A stretch of DNA of 64,000 nucleotides from Lasiodiplodia sp. COLG20 (GCA_009801085.1 VNWV01000004.1:186001-250000), one strand, 5' to 3'; counted from the stretch's first letter, positions 32,991-44,676 are shown. The notes: generated by a model from the sequence alone, not told the origin. Program-made: numbers and translations.

Positions 32991-33661
32991 AAGATGCGGG
33001 CGGGACGATGAAAGAGAAATCAGACGGCACTTCGTAGAGACAGCTCGTAACTGGCATGAGGTCGGTTTGCATAGTGTTGCAACCAAATCGGCGCAGTTGA
33101 AGCTCTCGTCGGGATTCCTTTGCCTCCAGATGCCATGCATCCATCTCCTAATGGTCACATCAACTCCTCATCATTAGTGTTGTAGTACTAAGCCAACCGA
33201 GTTTGTACTGGAGTATGTATTATTCATCTGTAGAACTGTAAAAGAAAACCTGGACCATGAGAACTTCAGTGTACTACTCTTTGACATTAATTTGGTCACG
33301 AAATCAGGCCTTATCCCTGAATACAATATAGATGACATTGGAGAGCATGCAGATCAAGAGATGGGCTCAATGCTGCCCAGCCTCAAAATCAAACCATGCC
33401 TGATAATAGAAACCGTACAATAAGAGCCCAGCAAATATCCGTGCTGAACGTTAAAACAATAGAGCCCAGAGAGCACGTGCCGTGCATATGAACGCCACCC
33501 TCCAGCCAATTCCGCTGCCTTGGTGCAATAGCACCATATTACCATTACTCGTCTGTATTCGGGTCGTCGTCGTTGCTTAGGTGTTGGATAAGCAGTACAA
33601 AAAAAAGGAAATAAAGAAAACGCCATCGCTATGCAAACGGTCGGATCGCATCAAAGTTCGT
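32991..33661. other. Convergent intergenic region; no gene seen
   Basis: Holds the 3' UTRs of the rRNA methyltransferase and the PLD-like gene. AT-rich in the middle, no coding frame of note. Confidence 0.4.
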
Positions 33662-35161
33662 TCATTCCGTCTTGGGAAAGTGCAGTTTCAGCCTCCCCTG
33701 CAGGTTCCTCCGCACGAGCGCAAACACCTCGGCCGCCAAGTCCGTCGACCAAAACGCGACGCCGAGCTCCTGCGACGTGTACCAGCTGGCTCTGTCCATG
33801 TTGCCGCTGCCGAGCACGACGAACTCCTCATCGACGATGGTGAGCTTCAGGTGCGACTGGACCGGCTCCTGCTCCTGCTTCTCGGCGTCTTTGCGGGGCT
33901 CGTAGTATTCGATGTGCAGGCGGCCGCGGATGTCCGGGTGGCCCGGCGGATCGCGCTCCGTGTCGTAGATGGGCGTCTCGATCGGGAGCTTGCGGTACTT
34001 GCGGACTAGCTTCTTGACCTGCATCGAGGTCGTCGTGCCGGCGGTGCCGAGCTGTTCCAGGATCATGAGGCGCTCGCTGGTGACGATGTCTACGTCGACG
34101 CCGCGGGCGAGGGCGCCAAGGAGGGCGTTGAAGACCCAGGGGCAGGTCAGGTTCGGGGTTTGGATGTAGATGGAGAACTTTGCTCTTTCGAAAAGTTTCA
34201 GGAGGAAAAGGTTCAAAGGGGTGGGCGGCGGCTTGGGTGCGTTGAGGCAAGGGATGGGACGGAACTGCGGGTTGACGTGGTGCGGTGAAGGCAGAAAGAC
34301 TGTTGGTATGGTGTCGCCAATGGTACTGTTCAGGTATGAGAGCCAGGAGGGGAGGTCTTGGACAACGCTCAGACGGCGGTTAAGGGTGGTGACAGGATCC
34401 TCCTTGGTCTGGAAAGGCGGAAGCGGAGGAAGCTCCCCGCTGCCCCGACCCCAAAACTCGTGCCAGAACTTGATGAAGTTGTTGACGACTGGACCAGAGA
34501 GCGAGAGGCAGCCTTCGAACCATTCCTCCCAACTGACATTGCAGCTTGGAAGGAAGACGAGCTGGCGGTCGACGCAGACAAACTTTGGGTGCATGACGCT
34601 AAAGGGCCTGACAAAGACGCTCTTGATCTCCAGGTCTAGGCCGGAAAGCTCCCCCGGGGGAGGGAGCCCGAGCTTTGATACCCATTCCGATGGCGGATAG
34701 ACATAACCATCGAGAGAGCCAGTCTGGAGGAGCTTCTGGAATAGCGAGCGAGAAGAGAAGCCGATGCGAACGCGAATCTTTGGGGCACCAGAATCTCTAG
34801 CGTGGTGAGACTTGCGCGATAGGATCTTTAGCGACTTGGATAGCTTCTCCAAAGAGGGCGAGCGGGCCCAGAAGCAGGTGACGAAGAGGACTTCGGACTG
34901 GGCATTCTCAATGCGTGTCAACGTTTCGGCGAAGATGCTGTCGCCGGTGCCGACCTGGAATGAGTGCACGTGTGACGAGGTCACGAGGCTTTTGGAGTCG
35001 TTGGCGAAATAGTTCGGATCGTCATTGGTGTTTGAAGCGGTGCTTTCGGAAAGCGAATGCGACCAGTCAGCGACAAGGTCAGTGAAGTTGTTGCGCTCGT
35101 TTGCGGCCGACGGGGTCGCATCGTCGGGTCGCGTGAGCGTCTGCAAGCTGTCGTCGTCCAT
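33662..35161 (-). CDS. Phospholipase D-like (HKD) family protein, 499 aa, single exon
   Basis: Two HKD half-sites are visible: MHPKFVCVD near residue 190 and SHLKLTIVDEEFVVLGSGN near residue 437. Each has the H-x-K-x4-D pattern, and the second is followed by NMDRASWYTSQE as in cardiolipin-synthase and PLD-like enzymes. Family members cleave or transfer phosphodiester bonds through a covalent His intermediate. The first HKD lacks the usual GSxN follow-up and has LPSCNVSWEEW instead, a common fungal variant. No signal peptide or clear membrane helix. The start at 35161 (MDDDSLQTL) is supported by the divergent RRP4 gene upstream. Substrate, whether phospholipid or nucleic acid, is not settled. 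Confidence 0.85.
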   Translation of the reverse strand: MDDDSLQTLTRPDDATPSAANERNNFTDLVADWSHSLSESTASNTNDDPNYFANDSKSLVTSSHVHSFQVGTGDSIFAETLTRIENAQSEVLFVTCFWARSPSLEKLSKSLKILSRKSHHARDSGAPKIRVRIGFSSRSLFQKLLQTGSLDGYVYPPSEWVSKLGLPPPGELSGLDLEIKSVFVRPFSVMHPKFVCVDRQLVFLPSCNVSWEEWFEGCLSLSGPVVNNFIKFWHEFWGRGSGELPPLPPFQTKEDPVTTLNRRLSVVQDLPSWLSYLNSTIGDTIPTVFLPSPHHVNPQFRPIPCLNAPKPPPTPLNLFLLKLFERAKFSIYIQTPNLTCPWVFNALLGALARGVDVDIVTSERLMILEQLGTAGTTTSMQVKKLVRKYRKLPIETPIYDTERDPPGHPDIRGRLHIEYYEPRKDAEKQEQEPVQSHLKLTIVDEEFVVLGSGNMDRASWYTSQELGVAFWSTDLAAEVFALVRRNLQGRLKLHFPKTE

Positions 35162-35643
35162 GACGAAAGAGCGAGTGAATGGTAGCGAACGTGGGGGTGA
35201 AGAAGGATGGCTGTTTAGCTAGAGTAGAGGGCCTGGCATATATGAAGCATCAACATAGCCACTTCTGGATACGAAGGAAGTGGGCGGGCTGCGCCCGTGG
35301 AACGGATCCTTAGTACCAAAAATAGCGCCGACCAGCTAGAGCATCTCGCAGCGGTCAGTGTTGCGCAGATCCTGGGGAGCTTGCGTAGTGTTCGCCACGA
35401 GAAATGGTGCTGCCTGGAGAGAGCGAGCGAACAGGAGGCGGGCGGAGAGCTGGAGGTAAGTAAGATGAGACAGCCTATGACGCGACTTGCCGCGTCGCCA
35501 TTCCCGTTTGTCCCAACCCGCAGCTGCAGGCTTGCTCGGCTAAACTGCGGCCGAACTCAAGAATTCCAGCAACACCAGAGCTGCTATCCGCAACTTTCTC
35601 CCCGCCAGCCCCCACCCGCACACCGCTGCGCCCCGCCTGGAAC
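35162..35643. promoter_or_regulatory. Bidirectional promoter between the PLD-like gene and RRP4
   Basis: 482 bp between divergent start codons, GC-rich toward RRP4. No clear TATA element. Confidence 0.45.
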
Positions 35644-36772
35644 ATGCCAATCACGATCCTTCCTCCAGCCGCAGCGGCGCCCGTGTACACGCGACCCGAA
35701 TCTGACGAGGAGAACGAGGCCTTCGACTCCGATGGTGACGTCGACATGGAGGGCGCGACCCGCGCCTCAAAGCGGGCCCGCACTTCGCACAAGAGCATTG
35801 TCACCCCCGGAGAGACGGTGACGGATGATCCTCAGTGGATGCGGTATGCCTAAAATTGGTGGGCGCACAAGCGTCCCCATGCACTTATTTTTGCGCATAT
35901 GCTAACGGCACTGCCACAGAGGTCACGGTACCTACGTCCCTGACGGCAGCACTGAGATCATATCCACGGTCGCTGGCACGGTCCTCAAGACGAACAAGCT
36001 CCTCTCCATCACTCCCCTCCGCGCGCGCTACATACCAGAAATCGGCGACCTCGTCATTGGCCGCATCGTTGAGGTTCAGTCCAGGCGTTGGCGTGTCGAT
36101 ATTTCGGCCCCTCAGCTTGCCGGTCTGCCTCTGTCTGCTATCAACCTGCCCGGTGGTATCCTGCGCAAGAGGACGGCTGTAGACGAGTTGAATATCAGGA
36201 CTTTCTTTACGGAGGGAGACTTGCTTGTAGCGGAGGTTCAGACCATTCACCAAGACGGAGCAGCGTCGCTACACACAAGAAGCTTGAAGTACGGAAAGCT
36301 GCGCAACGGATACTTCTTGTCTGTATCCGGTACGGGCGGTGGTGGCGGTAGACAAGGTGGCGTAGCTCGGTCCAGGCGCCAGGTTTTCACGCTAAGCACA
36401 AGTCGTGGTGGTGAGATTGACATTATTCTGGGTGTCAATGGCTATATTTGGATCTCGAAGCACGTGGAGCCGCCGAATGCGGGCAAGGACGTCAGCATCA
36501 CCCGTATAGAGGAGAGCGTGTCGAAGGAAGTCTACTCCAGCCAGAACGACGATATCGCGGTGGAGACAAGAAGAGAGATTGCCCGTGTCGCCGGAGTGAT
36601 ACGAGCACTGGTTGAATCGGGCGTACGCGTCGATGAAGACACGGTTGTGAAGGGTTACGAGGCCGCCCTGGAGCTGGAGTTTGAGGAAGCCGGTGACGGC
36701 AAACAAGGAGCAGATTACCTTGGAGGTGAACGCGGAAGGAGAGTGGTAGAGATCGCCCTCAGCAACGCTTGA
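35644..36772 (+). CDS. RRP4: Exosome complex component RRP4, 350 aa, 2 exons
   Basis: Exons 35644-35843 and 35920-36772, with a GTATGC donor and a GCTAAC branch site. RRP4 is one of the three S1/KH cap subunits that feed RNA into the nuclear and cytoplasmic exosome for 3'-to-5' processing and decay. After an acidic N-terminus comes the N-terminal beta domain ([19 protein letters not shown]). The S1 domain follows ([20 protein letters not shown], then WRVDI), with the conserved [14 protein letters not shown] and LKYGKLRNG elements, then a KH-type domain ([12 protein letters not shown]). Length is usual for fungal RRP4. A Gly-rich loop in the S1 region ([11 protein letters not shown]) is a local expansion. 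Confidence 0.95.
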
Positions 36773-38748
36773 AGCTGTTGAGGAACAAATTCAAGGAATC
36801 GAATCAGTAAGAGCTGCAGGTAAGAGAGGTATACCCCTGCTCTCAATCAACAAAAAAGAGTTTTGCCGCCCTCAAATTTCATGCACAGTGGAACTACAGC
36901 GATAATTACACCGGTCGGCAAGGTGATGTGTTTCATGCAATGCTCATGGTCCTACGCGGCATCTTGAAATCTCGACCGTACACGTAACAATCTGGATCCC
37001 CAGCAAATCTTGCACGAAAGAAAATACTCCAATCGTCTGGTTTGACCTTGTCTTATGCGACACAACTACTAACCTCCATCCTCATCTTTTCGCTTAATTT
37101 TTCCCGAAGTCCTTTTCTGCCCCCGAGCTAATGCTCAGAGGACGTATCACCAGGGACATATCTTCCGTATTAGATCCTTTTTTTATTTTTTGGGGCAATC
37201 GATCCCGTCCCGAGTTGCCCCGCAAATGTGTTCCTATGTTTCAGTCCGTTATCGTTTTTAAGAAACAGGGGAACACACCTTCTGCAGGCGAAATGAACGT
37301 CGTTGCAGCCTCGAGCAGGGATAATGACCAACCATTGTTAGCCGCGCTGGAGCAGCAAGCTTGCAGCCCACATGGATACACAAAAGCAGCCGGAGTCAGA
37401 ACCGAGGTGGGGTCTGAACAATTGCGCATGTTTAACTATGCTTTCCAACCCCGTGGTCGAGCCAAGGCGGGCCGCGACCCGCGCGAGTTCTGAGTGGTCA
37501 GCATTGTCGCAGAATGTAGCCTGGTGCTATTTCTTGATACTCTTGCAGCCTCTTGCGAAAACCGCCGATCTGTGACCTCATCTGACGATCTCTCTCCACT
37601 TCAGAGCCCGCCGATGTGGTTACAGGAACGAAAATCGGATCTCTTAACATCGTACCAGGTTTGAGTTGGAGTTCATCGGTGCAATTATCCACCCTCTTCC
37701 GATGATACCTTTCAACATATCCTTCAAAATATCGGCATCCGACCCTGCTGCACCAGTCGGAACAGTTGCAGTACTCCGGACCGTCGGGTTGGTGGGGGAT
37801 GAAGCATCCGGCAGCTGATCTCCTGCAGAATGCCAAGTTTGCTGCATCATCGGAGACAACAGAGTTCGCAACCGCCGCGGCGGCAAGGCTCCTGGCCCGA
37901 TCTGACGTATCTCGGGGGTGGGAGCGGCCGCGCTTCCCATTGGCCTACACCCTGTCAATCTCGAGCTACAGAACTCCTGTACGTCCTACACCACGTGGGC
38001 AAGGGCGATGGCCCTAAACGAACCCCCCTGCCACAGTTGGGCTCATCCGGAGAGCCTCTTGCTCCCGCGTTCCCCGGGAGCCTGACAAGGTTGCACAGCA
38101 GGCTCCCCTCGCTCCGCGGGCGCAGTAGGAGTCGTTACCGCCGCAGGCTTGCAGAAGCAAATGCAGATCTGGTTCATCATTGTACGTTCCTTTTTCGCAT
38201 CTCGGTGAATTTCCGTCCTCGCGGTCTGATGGCTCTCGATCTGCGTACCCCTCGCACTGTCGGCCTGAATCCTTGGCGCTGCGGTGAGCCATACGCTCGT
38301 TTGCCTGGTGGCGCCTGATCCGAATCGGGTACTTCAGCCTGCCTCGTCGTCGCCACAGCTCCTTGCTGGGACCCCGAAAAGACTTCCTGTGCCACGACCA
38401 AGCGTTCATCGCGTGCCTGGCAGATGGCTTCGTCCAACCGGATGGCTTGCCCGGGTTCCCCGACTACGATTGTGCTACATGCAATGACTACAACACCAAG
38501 CCACGGCGAAGTACTCAGCAGCCAGCGCACCAGCGCCGGTCGGGAAAAAGAAAAATCAACACCAGGGGCAGCGAGCTATCATCCTACCAGCAGTACGGTT
38601 CTCTCATTGGGCATCCTCGACATGGCCTGTAGCCGCGACGCCCTCAACGGTTTGGCCAAGCGCCTTAAAATATCGCAGAGGAAGTCTTCAGCTGGCGCAA
38701 TGTCAGCCGCCACATCTCAACTCTTCCATTCGAACCACAATCTCAGAC
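36773..38748. other. Gene-poor, GC-rich stretch with a possible decayed Cys-rich coding remnant
   Basis: Two kilobases without a gene I can assemble. Between about 37500 and 38530 several overlapping frames on the minus strand have protein-like, Cys-rich text (for example EYCNCSDWCSRVGCRYFEGY at 37.75 kb and QACGGNDSYCARGARGACC at 38.1 kb). They are split over frames without good splice sites. This may be a dead secreted-protein gene or GC-driven noise. Confidence 0.3.
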
Positions 38749-39232
38749 ATGGAGAGTGAGTCTACCGGTATGTCCAAGGCGCCCCAAGTAGTCTCATATG
38801 CTCCGCTAACAGCCTCCAGATCCAACGTCTCCTCGCAACGGACCGAGTCTCGGCGCCACCATCCTCAGAGACGAAAGCCCGCTGGCGTGCTACCTCCGCA
38901 GCAACTGCTCTTTCGACGGTGCCTACTTCCTCGTCCTCATCCGACGCTCAAGCCAGCCGGCTGGCACGATGCCTACTCCGACGATGGACGACGCACGTTC
39001 TACAACCCGCCGGAACTCGTGGCCCCTCGGGCAGGGGCAATCCCATGCCCCGCGTAATGGCGGCAGCAGCAGTCTGCGGGTATCTGCATCCACTGCGGAT
39101 CTCGACGCCCGTTCCGATTTCATCTCGAACACCACTACAATGGCGAAGAAGAAGGCGATGAAGCTACGGCTTGAGTTGGAGAGGGGGCCGCTCGGGGAGG
39201 AGATAAGGTTTGTTGGAGCTTGGGCGGGGTGA
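38749..39232 (+). CDS. Unknown small protein, 139 aa, 2 exons
   Basis: Not recognised. Exon 1 is only 7 nt (38749-38755, ATGGAGA), followed by a perfect GTGAGT donor, a CGCTAAC branch and a CTCCAG acceptor. Exon 2 is 38820-39232. The spliced protein begins MENPTSPRNGPSLGATI, has a short hydrophobic segment (GAYFLVLIRRSS), a Ser/Thr/Arg-rich middle, and a basic then acidic C-terminus (TTTMAKKKAMKLRLELERGP). The tiny first exon with canonical signals and a frame that stays open for 413 nt is the support. There is no homologue I can name. The unspliced reading (MESESTGMSK) is the alternative. Confidence 0.45.
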
Positions 39233-40195
39233 GGTCACGGCATGTTGATCGTGCATGACGAAGAGAATCTGAGAAGGGTTTGACAGTTGTTGGGGTCGGT
39301 TCGCTTGATATTACGAAAAGTTCGGGTAGCTGAAGCTATTCTTTGGGTATCCTTGCTTCCATATTCATGTGCTTTAAGTGCACGTCATTTGCTGCAAGTC
39401 CGACCGGACCGATTTCGTATGGACAGCGTATCGACGTTTGCTTAAACTTTAAAGTAGAGGCACCTCTTCTCCTCGCGGAAGCCTCGCGGAGCAGCCCGTA
39501 TGAGCAGCCACTCTGATTGGTGCGTTCGGGGCTCTGGCACCGAGCACCGGGTGTTACATAAGCCGAGCCCCGTCTCGCGCTCAGAGTAGCACCGGGAAGC
39601 CGAACTGCGGCCCCGCATGGAACAGCAAAGCTTATACGATATTCCCTCAACTTGGTGTTGGTTGCGAGTAGGCAACGTGATCGCCCGGGACGCGGCGGAC
39701 CGCGATGTGCGATGCCAGTTGTTCCTGCACTAAACCTGTCGCCTCAGCCGGCCAACGCTACGGACCGGACGTGCTTGCCGTCTGCGGAAAGGAAGCGGTA
39801 TTGTTAACTTCCAGCTTTAGCAACAAGTCAGTCATCATATGCAGCCAGATAGGCTGATTATGCCCTGATCTCAGCTTGCAGCGATCCTTTCAGCTCCACA
39901 CGTGGGGTCGGACGCGGGGAGGTCGGCGTCTCGGGAGCGAACTCACGCCCCTCGGCCGATCCCGACTGGGCGCCGCAAACGACCAACAAGCCACTCCCGA
40001 ACTTGTACGAAGCTACGGAGAACCCTGGCGTGCTGACGCCAGCTCAGCTGCAAAGCACATAAATAACCCCCACCCACTTCTTTTCTTTCTTTTCCAAGCA
40101 ATTCAAGCATTTGTGATACCCCAGACCCGCTCAATTCCAACCCTAACCGACCATTTTCGGAATTTGAACCTTTTGCGAATTAGAAAAAAAGAAAC
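39233..40195. other. Intergenic region upstream of cytochrome b5 reductase
   Basis: No gene seen. GTAGCTGAAGCTAT near 39330 matches a block in dispersed repeat copy B (45882). A CATAAATAA element near 40057 may serve as a weak TATA box for the gene at 40196. Confidence 0.4.
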
Positions 40196-41212
40196 ATGGC
40201 TCAGCTCCTCCGCCCTCTACGAGCAAACCTAGGCACCGTCGCCGCCGTCGGCGTCGGCGCCGGCCTCGTCTACGCCTACGCCAAGCCCAAACCTCCTACC
40301 GTTTTTGGCGGCTTCAACCCGCAATACCTGCGCCTCGACAGCGTCGAGCAGGTCAACCACAACACCAAGCGCCTGCGCTTCGCCTTCCCGAACTCCACCG
40401 ACCTCTCCGGCCTGCCATTGACATGTGAGCACCCCTACTTCCCTTCCCGGCCCCCAAAGAAAAGAAACTCCGCCCCACACACCCGGGCGCCGCCCCGCCC
40501 GCCCTCCGCCTACCCAACCACTTTTCCTCCCGCCCCCCACGCACCCCCGCTAACCCGTGCCTCAGCCGCCGTCCTCACCTTCTCCAAACCAGCGGGCCAC
40601 CTCCTCCCCGTCCTCCGCCCCTACACCCCCATCACCCACGCCGACACGCCCGGCCACCTCGACCTGCTCGTCAAACTCTACCCCTCCGGCAAGCAATCCA
40701 CGCACCTACATTCCCTCTCCCCCGGCGATTCCCTCGCCTTCGTCACGGCCATCCCGGGCTACAAGTGGCAGCCAAACCGCTTCCGCCGCATCGCCTGCAT
40801 CGCCGGCGGCGCGGGCGTCACGCCCGTCTGGCAGCTGGTGCAGGGGATCTTGGCGGATCCGGAGGACAGGACGGTAGTGGATGTCGTGTATGGCGCGAAT
40901 AGTGTGGAGGATGTGTTGTTGCGGGAGGAGTGGGGGCGGTTGGTGGAGAAGGCTAGGGGCAGGTTGAGGGTGCACTATACGGTTAGTAGGGGGGGGGAGG
41001 AGGGAGGGGAGTTTAGGAGGGGTTATGTGACGAAGGAGTTGCTGAGGGAGTTGGGGGTGGAGGGGGGGAAGAAGGGGGAGGGGGAGGGGGCGTCGATGGT
41101 GTTTGTGTGTGGGCCGCCGAAGATGGAGGAGGCGTTGGTGGGGAAGGGGAGGGGGGGTAGTGGAATATTGGCGGAGTTGGGGTTTAAGAAGGAGCAGGTT
41201 TATAAGTTTTGA
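40196..41212 (+). CDS. MCR1: Mitochondrial NADH-cytochrome b5 reductase (Mcr1-like), 291 aa, 2 exons
   Basis: Exons 40196-40424 and 40566-41212. The intron has a GTGAGC donor and CGCTAACC branch, and although it is open in frame it interrupts the conserved domain and must be removed. Mcr1 moves electrons from NADH through FAD to cytochrome b5 or other acceptors at the mitochondrial outer membrane and intermembrane space. An N-terminal hydrophobic anchor (LGTVAAVGVGAGLVYAYA) follows a basic start. The FAD-binding RPYTP motif, the NAD-binding IAGGAGVTP and FVCGPPKM motifs, and the family C-terminus LGFKKEQVYKF are intact. The last 250 bp are extremely G-rich, encoding Gly/Glu expansions between conserved blocks, which is unusual for the family. 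Confidence 0.9.
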   Translation: MAQLLRPLRANLGTVAAVGVGAGLVYAYAKPKPPTVFGGFNPQYLRLDSVEQVNHNTKRLRFAFPNSTDLSGLPLTCEHPYFPSRPPKKRNSAPHTRAPPRPPSAYPTTFPPAPHAPPLTRASAAVLTFSKPAGHLLPVLRPYTPITHADTPGHLDLLVKLYPSGKQSTHLHSLSPGDSLAFVTAIPGYKWQPNRFRRIACIAGGAGVTPVWQLVQGILADPEDRTVVDVVYGANSVEDVLLREEWGRLVEKARGRLRVHYTVSRGGEEGGEFRRGYVTKELLRELGVEGGKKGEGEGASMVFVCGPPKMEEALVGKGRGGSGILAELGFKKEQVYKF

Positions 41213-41461
41213 GCGGGGGGAATGCGGCGTTGGTGGTTTGTATAATAGATGCTGCTCGGAAACAGTTATCCACTTAATGAATAAGAATACTCATAAGTAT
41301 TTCTTTTACCGAAATTCGTTAAGAAAGAAAATAGTCCGACCCCAATTTGCCATCATTTGTTGAATTCAGCAACGTCCCTTCACAGCCAAACTTCCATGAT
41401 ATGAAGAAAAATGCTCGAAATCTGTAACTTATATGGGTTGTGTCTCGCGAGCTTTTGTCCC

Positions 41462-43495
41462 TCATGCTCTCATAAACTTCAGGCTTCCACCATCATCCTC
41501 TAGCTTCGCCCTTATGTCCTCTGCCAGTTCATCCATCTCCATCTTGCCATTTGGGTACACATCATCTTTATCAGTTTTCGGCTTCGCCGTAATGAGCCCT
41601 GCTCGTTCATCCGTCTCCGTCTTTTCATCTGGCCCCTCGTCGTTGTTTCCCCGTTTACTAAGGCCGTGGAAAAGAAGTGCAACCAGGCTGTCTTTCCAGT
41701 AGAAAGACTCTCGATTCTTCCAGCTTCTTAAGAGGCTGGTTCCCAGGAAGCAAGCTCCGAGAATGGTGAGAAAGCCGGGGAACAGGAGCCATTGCCGGCT
41801 GATCACGACAAACACTTCCGGATAGAAGGCTTCGCCGTAATGACGCGTTGTGTTTAGTGCTGACGCCATCAAGTATATAGAAAAGGCCTCTGCCATAGTA
41901 TCCATGGCCCCAGGAATGCTCTCGCTACTCATGAGAAGCTGTCCAGAGGCGAAAGCTTTCTCATCAGAACTGACCTGGAATTTGAAGAGATTCAAGAAGT
42001 ATTCTGAAACGCCGGAGGCCTTGCCGCATGCGACATCAAACGAGTAAGACTCTTCCTCGCGTTTTGCACCGAACGTAACATTTCCGGAACCGTTGTAGCA
42101 TCGCTCAAGGGGGTCGTCTTCAATGTCAGGGTAGTCTTTGTGAAATTCTTCCGAGGAGAAGCCTCTCTCTTCCATCGTATATGAATTCAAAATACCATTC
42201 GTCTTCGAATTTTAAAAAGTCAGCGAATGAAACCTGTAACTCATGCGTCCACTTACCAGTTTCAGATTGCTGTAGAACTTTGCACACCAGCTGATTGTGC
42301 ATTCGGTGATGTCTGCTTGTTCGTCATAATTGTCCACTTGGGTATAATTTTCCGGTCGACTAGAGGCATTTCCAATTGCTACAAAAGCAATATCTTGCAA
42401 TTTGGTCATTCCTTCGCGCGTTGCATTACCACTCATAACGATCGCAGATTCAAAAAAGGTCCAATCCGATAATGGCAATGTCATCCCTTTGGGCGTTGTA
42501 TAATTCTTTGTGTTAGGTACGAGATAGGAAATTGGAGTCTTCATATCGTTTACCGAGGTGTCCAGCGTCACGTTTGCACAGGAGCTGCAAACTCCAAGGG
42601 CGTGGAAATCGGGCCAGGAACAGTTACTGGACGAGCAAGTGTACGAGAGTGAAGGAACTGAGCCCAGAAGCCCTTGGAGAACAAGAGATTGACCGCGGGC
42701 TTCTACTCTGAAATCTGCACTTGTCATTATTCTCAACGTCTTCTCACGACGAGGTCGCGGGAGCTTGCCTGGATTCTTATAGGGCTCTTGCAAATATGAA
42801 GTTGTCGTAGCGATCCAAGCACTACCATTACCCTGCCTCATGTGTCGGGTCTGAAAGGAGAGTACTTGCTGAGCAAGAGGCTCCATCGTCAATGAAGAAA
42901 GCATAATGAAGGCTCCGAGGATGGCAGTGATGTCTATCCAGTGGGAGGGACTGAAAAGGATAAACATAAACGCGCCCCAAGGCCCTCGGCTTGCTTCATC
43001 GTACATGTCAAGCTCCGAGATCGGACGCGGGTTGTGGTGGAAGTGCTGCCATTTGAGCTGGCCTAGGCCGCTGGCAACAGCCAACAGCATAGATGTCTTC
43101 GAAACTGTGATAAGAGTCGATATCAAAGTGTTCGGTGCCATCACGAAGTGCCAGCGTTCCAAGGGCTTGTTGTCGATGTACGGGATTATGATCAGTATTG
43201 CGACCATACATCCAATGCTCAGCGCTGCGCCTCCGGCCTCCCACAGCCACCAGCTGTCGTTTACCTTCTTGAGCCTGTATGCGCAGCCTCGCTTTCGCGT
43301 ATTGCCGCTGGTTGATAGCCGCTGACTTTCTAGCTCATGGTTGGGCGGGGTAGTGGGAGTGTCAGGCTGAGCTTCCAAAGCTCGGAACGAAGCTTTATCG
43401 ACCATTTCTATGGAAGTGTTGATGTTAGAATAGGGTGTTGAACCAAGTGTATTTTCTCGAACCCAATACAATGAAGTAGACGTAGGAGACATCAT
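41462..43495 (-). CDS. DUF3176 family multi-pass membrane protein, 659 aa, 2 exons
   Basis: Exons, in transcript order, are 43495-42257 and 42202-41462, with a GTAAGT donor and the sequence continuing as KLTNGILNSY. DUF3176 proteins are fungal membrane proteins of unknown role. Visible helices are near residues 85-105 (GGAALSIGCMVAILIIIPY), 120-140, 180-205 (DITAILGAFIMLSS) and close to the C-terminus (WLLFPGFLTILGACFLGTSL). A long region with N-glycosylation sites and paired cysteines (CSSSNCSWPDFHALGVCSSC) lies between them and is probably extracellular. The tail is charged and cytosolic. The ATG at 43495 is the first in frame; its longer open frame upstream lacks ATG. Confidence 0.8.
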
Positions 43496-44655
43496 ACCGT
43501 CCTCTCGCAAGACGCTCAAGGCGCTTGAGTCCCCTGAAGAGAGTGGTCGTCGGAGGATGCGAGGTGGAGTTCTGATTGGCGGGCTTCTTAATCTCGGAGG
43601 AACTGTGCCAAGAGTAACTGTGGAATCGAGTTGCAGGCTGAATTTTGGGTTTGAAGAATTCGGGGTTGATGTATGTGTGAAAGAATGGTTAAAGACCTAC
43701 TAGGTGAGAGGGCGTCCAGAGTGGAGAGGATTATATCTGGCGAGGCTGTCAGCTCAGATGGTGACACAACGGGCAGCCAGACCCAGGCGGATAATGTGGC
43801 GTAAGGCCTAGACCCTCAGGATCCAACCGGATGTAGCTATCTGTACCGATAATGTAGACTTTTCAGAAACCAATCCTTGTTATTGTTCCCGTTCTTGCTT
43901 CGCTTCAAGATTTCATCGAAGTCATCGCCCAATGCTCCTGAACTAGGGCCTGATGTAAAATGAGAGCCATTTCTCATATTCCTTACGAAGTAGGTGTATT
44001 AACGGACTATTCGTTCAGCTCTACAGCATAATTGTGGAGATTCTGCCAGCCAAGACGACTGTACTACGTCGGGTCTCGGTCCGAATGCATCGCACGAAGG
44101 ACAGTGTAAGCTAATGTGTGATGTACCACCCAAAGTCTTCTGCCTAGCCGCTGTATTCCACTCGTTTATTCAGGTTAGAAAAGATCCCAACATGACATGC
44201 AGAAAGAGATAAGTTTGAAACCGTTACTCGTCTGGACTGATAGTCTTCTTGAGCTCTTGCATCATCACCAGCACGGATCCACGCCCACGGATACTCTTTC
44301 AGCTGGCATCTACACCATAAACGGCAGTCGATTGGCAGTCCTACCACAACGGGTACCAGTAACAGCATGCCACAAATTCCGAGGCTGTCTTTACGCAAGG
44401 CTGAGGCGACCGGTCACAAAGCAAAACGGGAACTTCCGGAAGACGCTGAAGAAGGGGAGCATATTTCTCTTATTGGCTACCTACAACCCCATTTTCATTT
44501 TGCACTAACGCCTTTTACTACTAAACCCCACTCCACAGCTCCAGCTGTGTCAGGGTTTTTGATGCCCGACCAAAGCGTCGACGACGACTAAGCCACACTC
44601 TAGACTGAACTCGCCCCAAAGAAGCCAGCCTTTCCCAGCTGCATACCGAACCGGT
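43496..44655. other. Spacer with remnant of a duplicated DUF1993 3' end
   Basis: No intact gene. The last 80 bases (44590-44676) resemble pieces of the DUF1993 last exon; see the separate entry. The rest shows nothing. Confidence 0.4.
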
Positions 44656-44676
44656 TCACAAACTTGGTGCCTTCGT
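44590..44676 (-). pseudogene. Internally deleted partial duplicate of the DUF1993 last exon
   Basis: Read on the minus strand, this encodes GTKFVNRFGMQLGKAGFF, a shortened version of the neighbouring exon's GTKFLNQFAFP and GVQLGKADFLAGG with the roughly 20 residues between them deleted. Its start overlaps the 3' end of the intact gene and supplies that gene's stop codon in a different frame. Confidence 0.55.
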
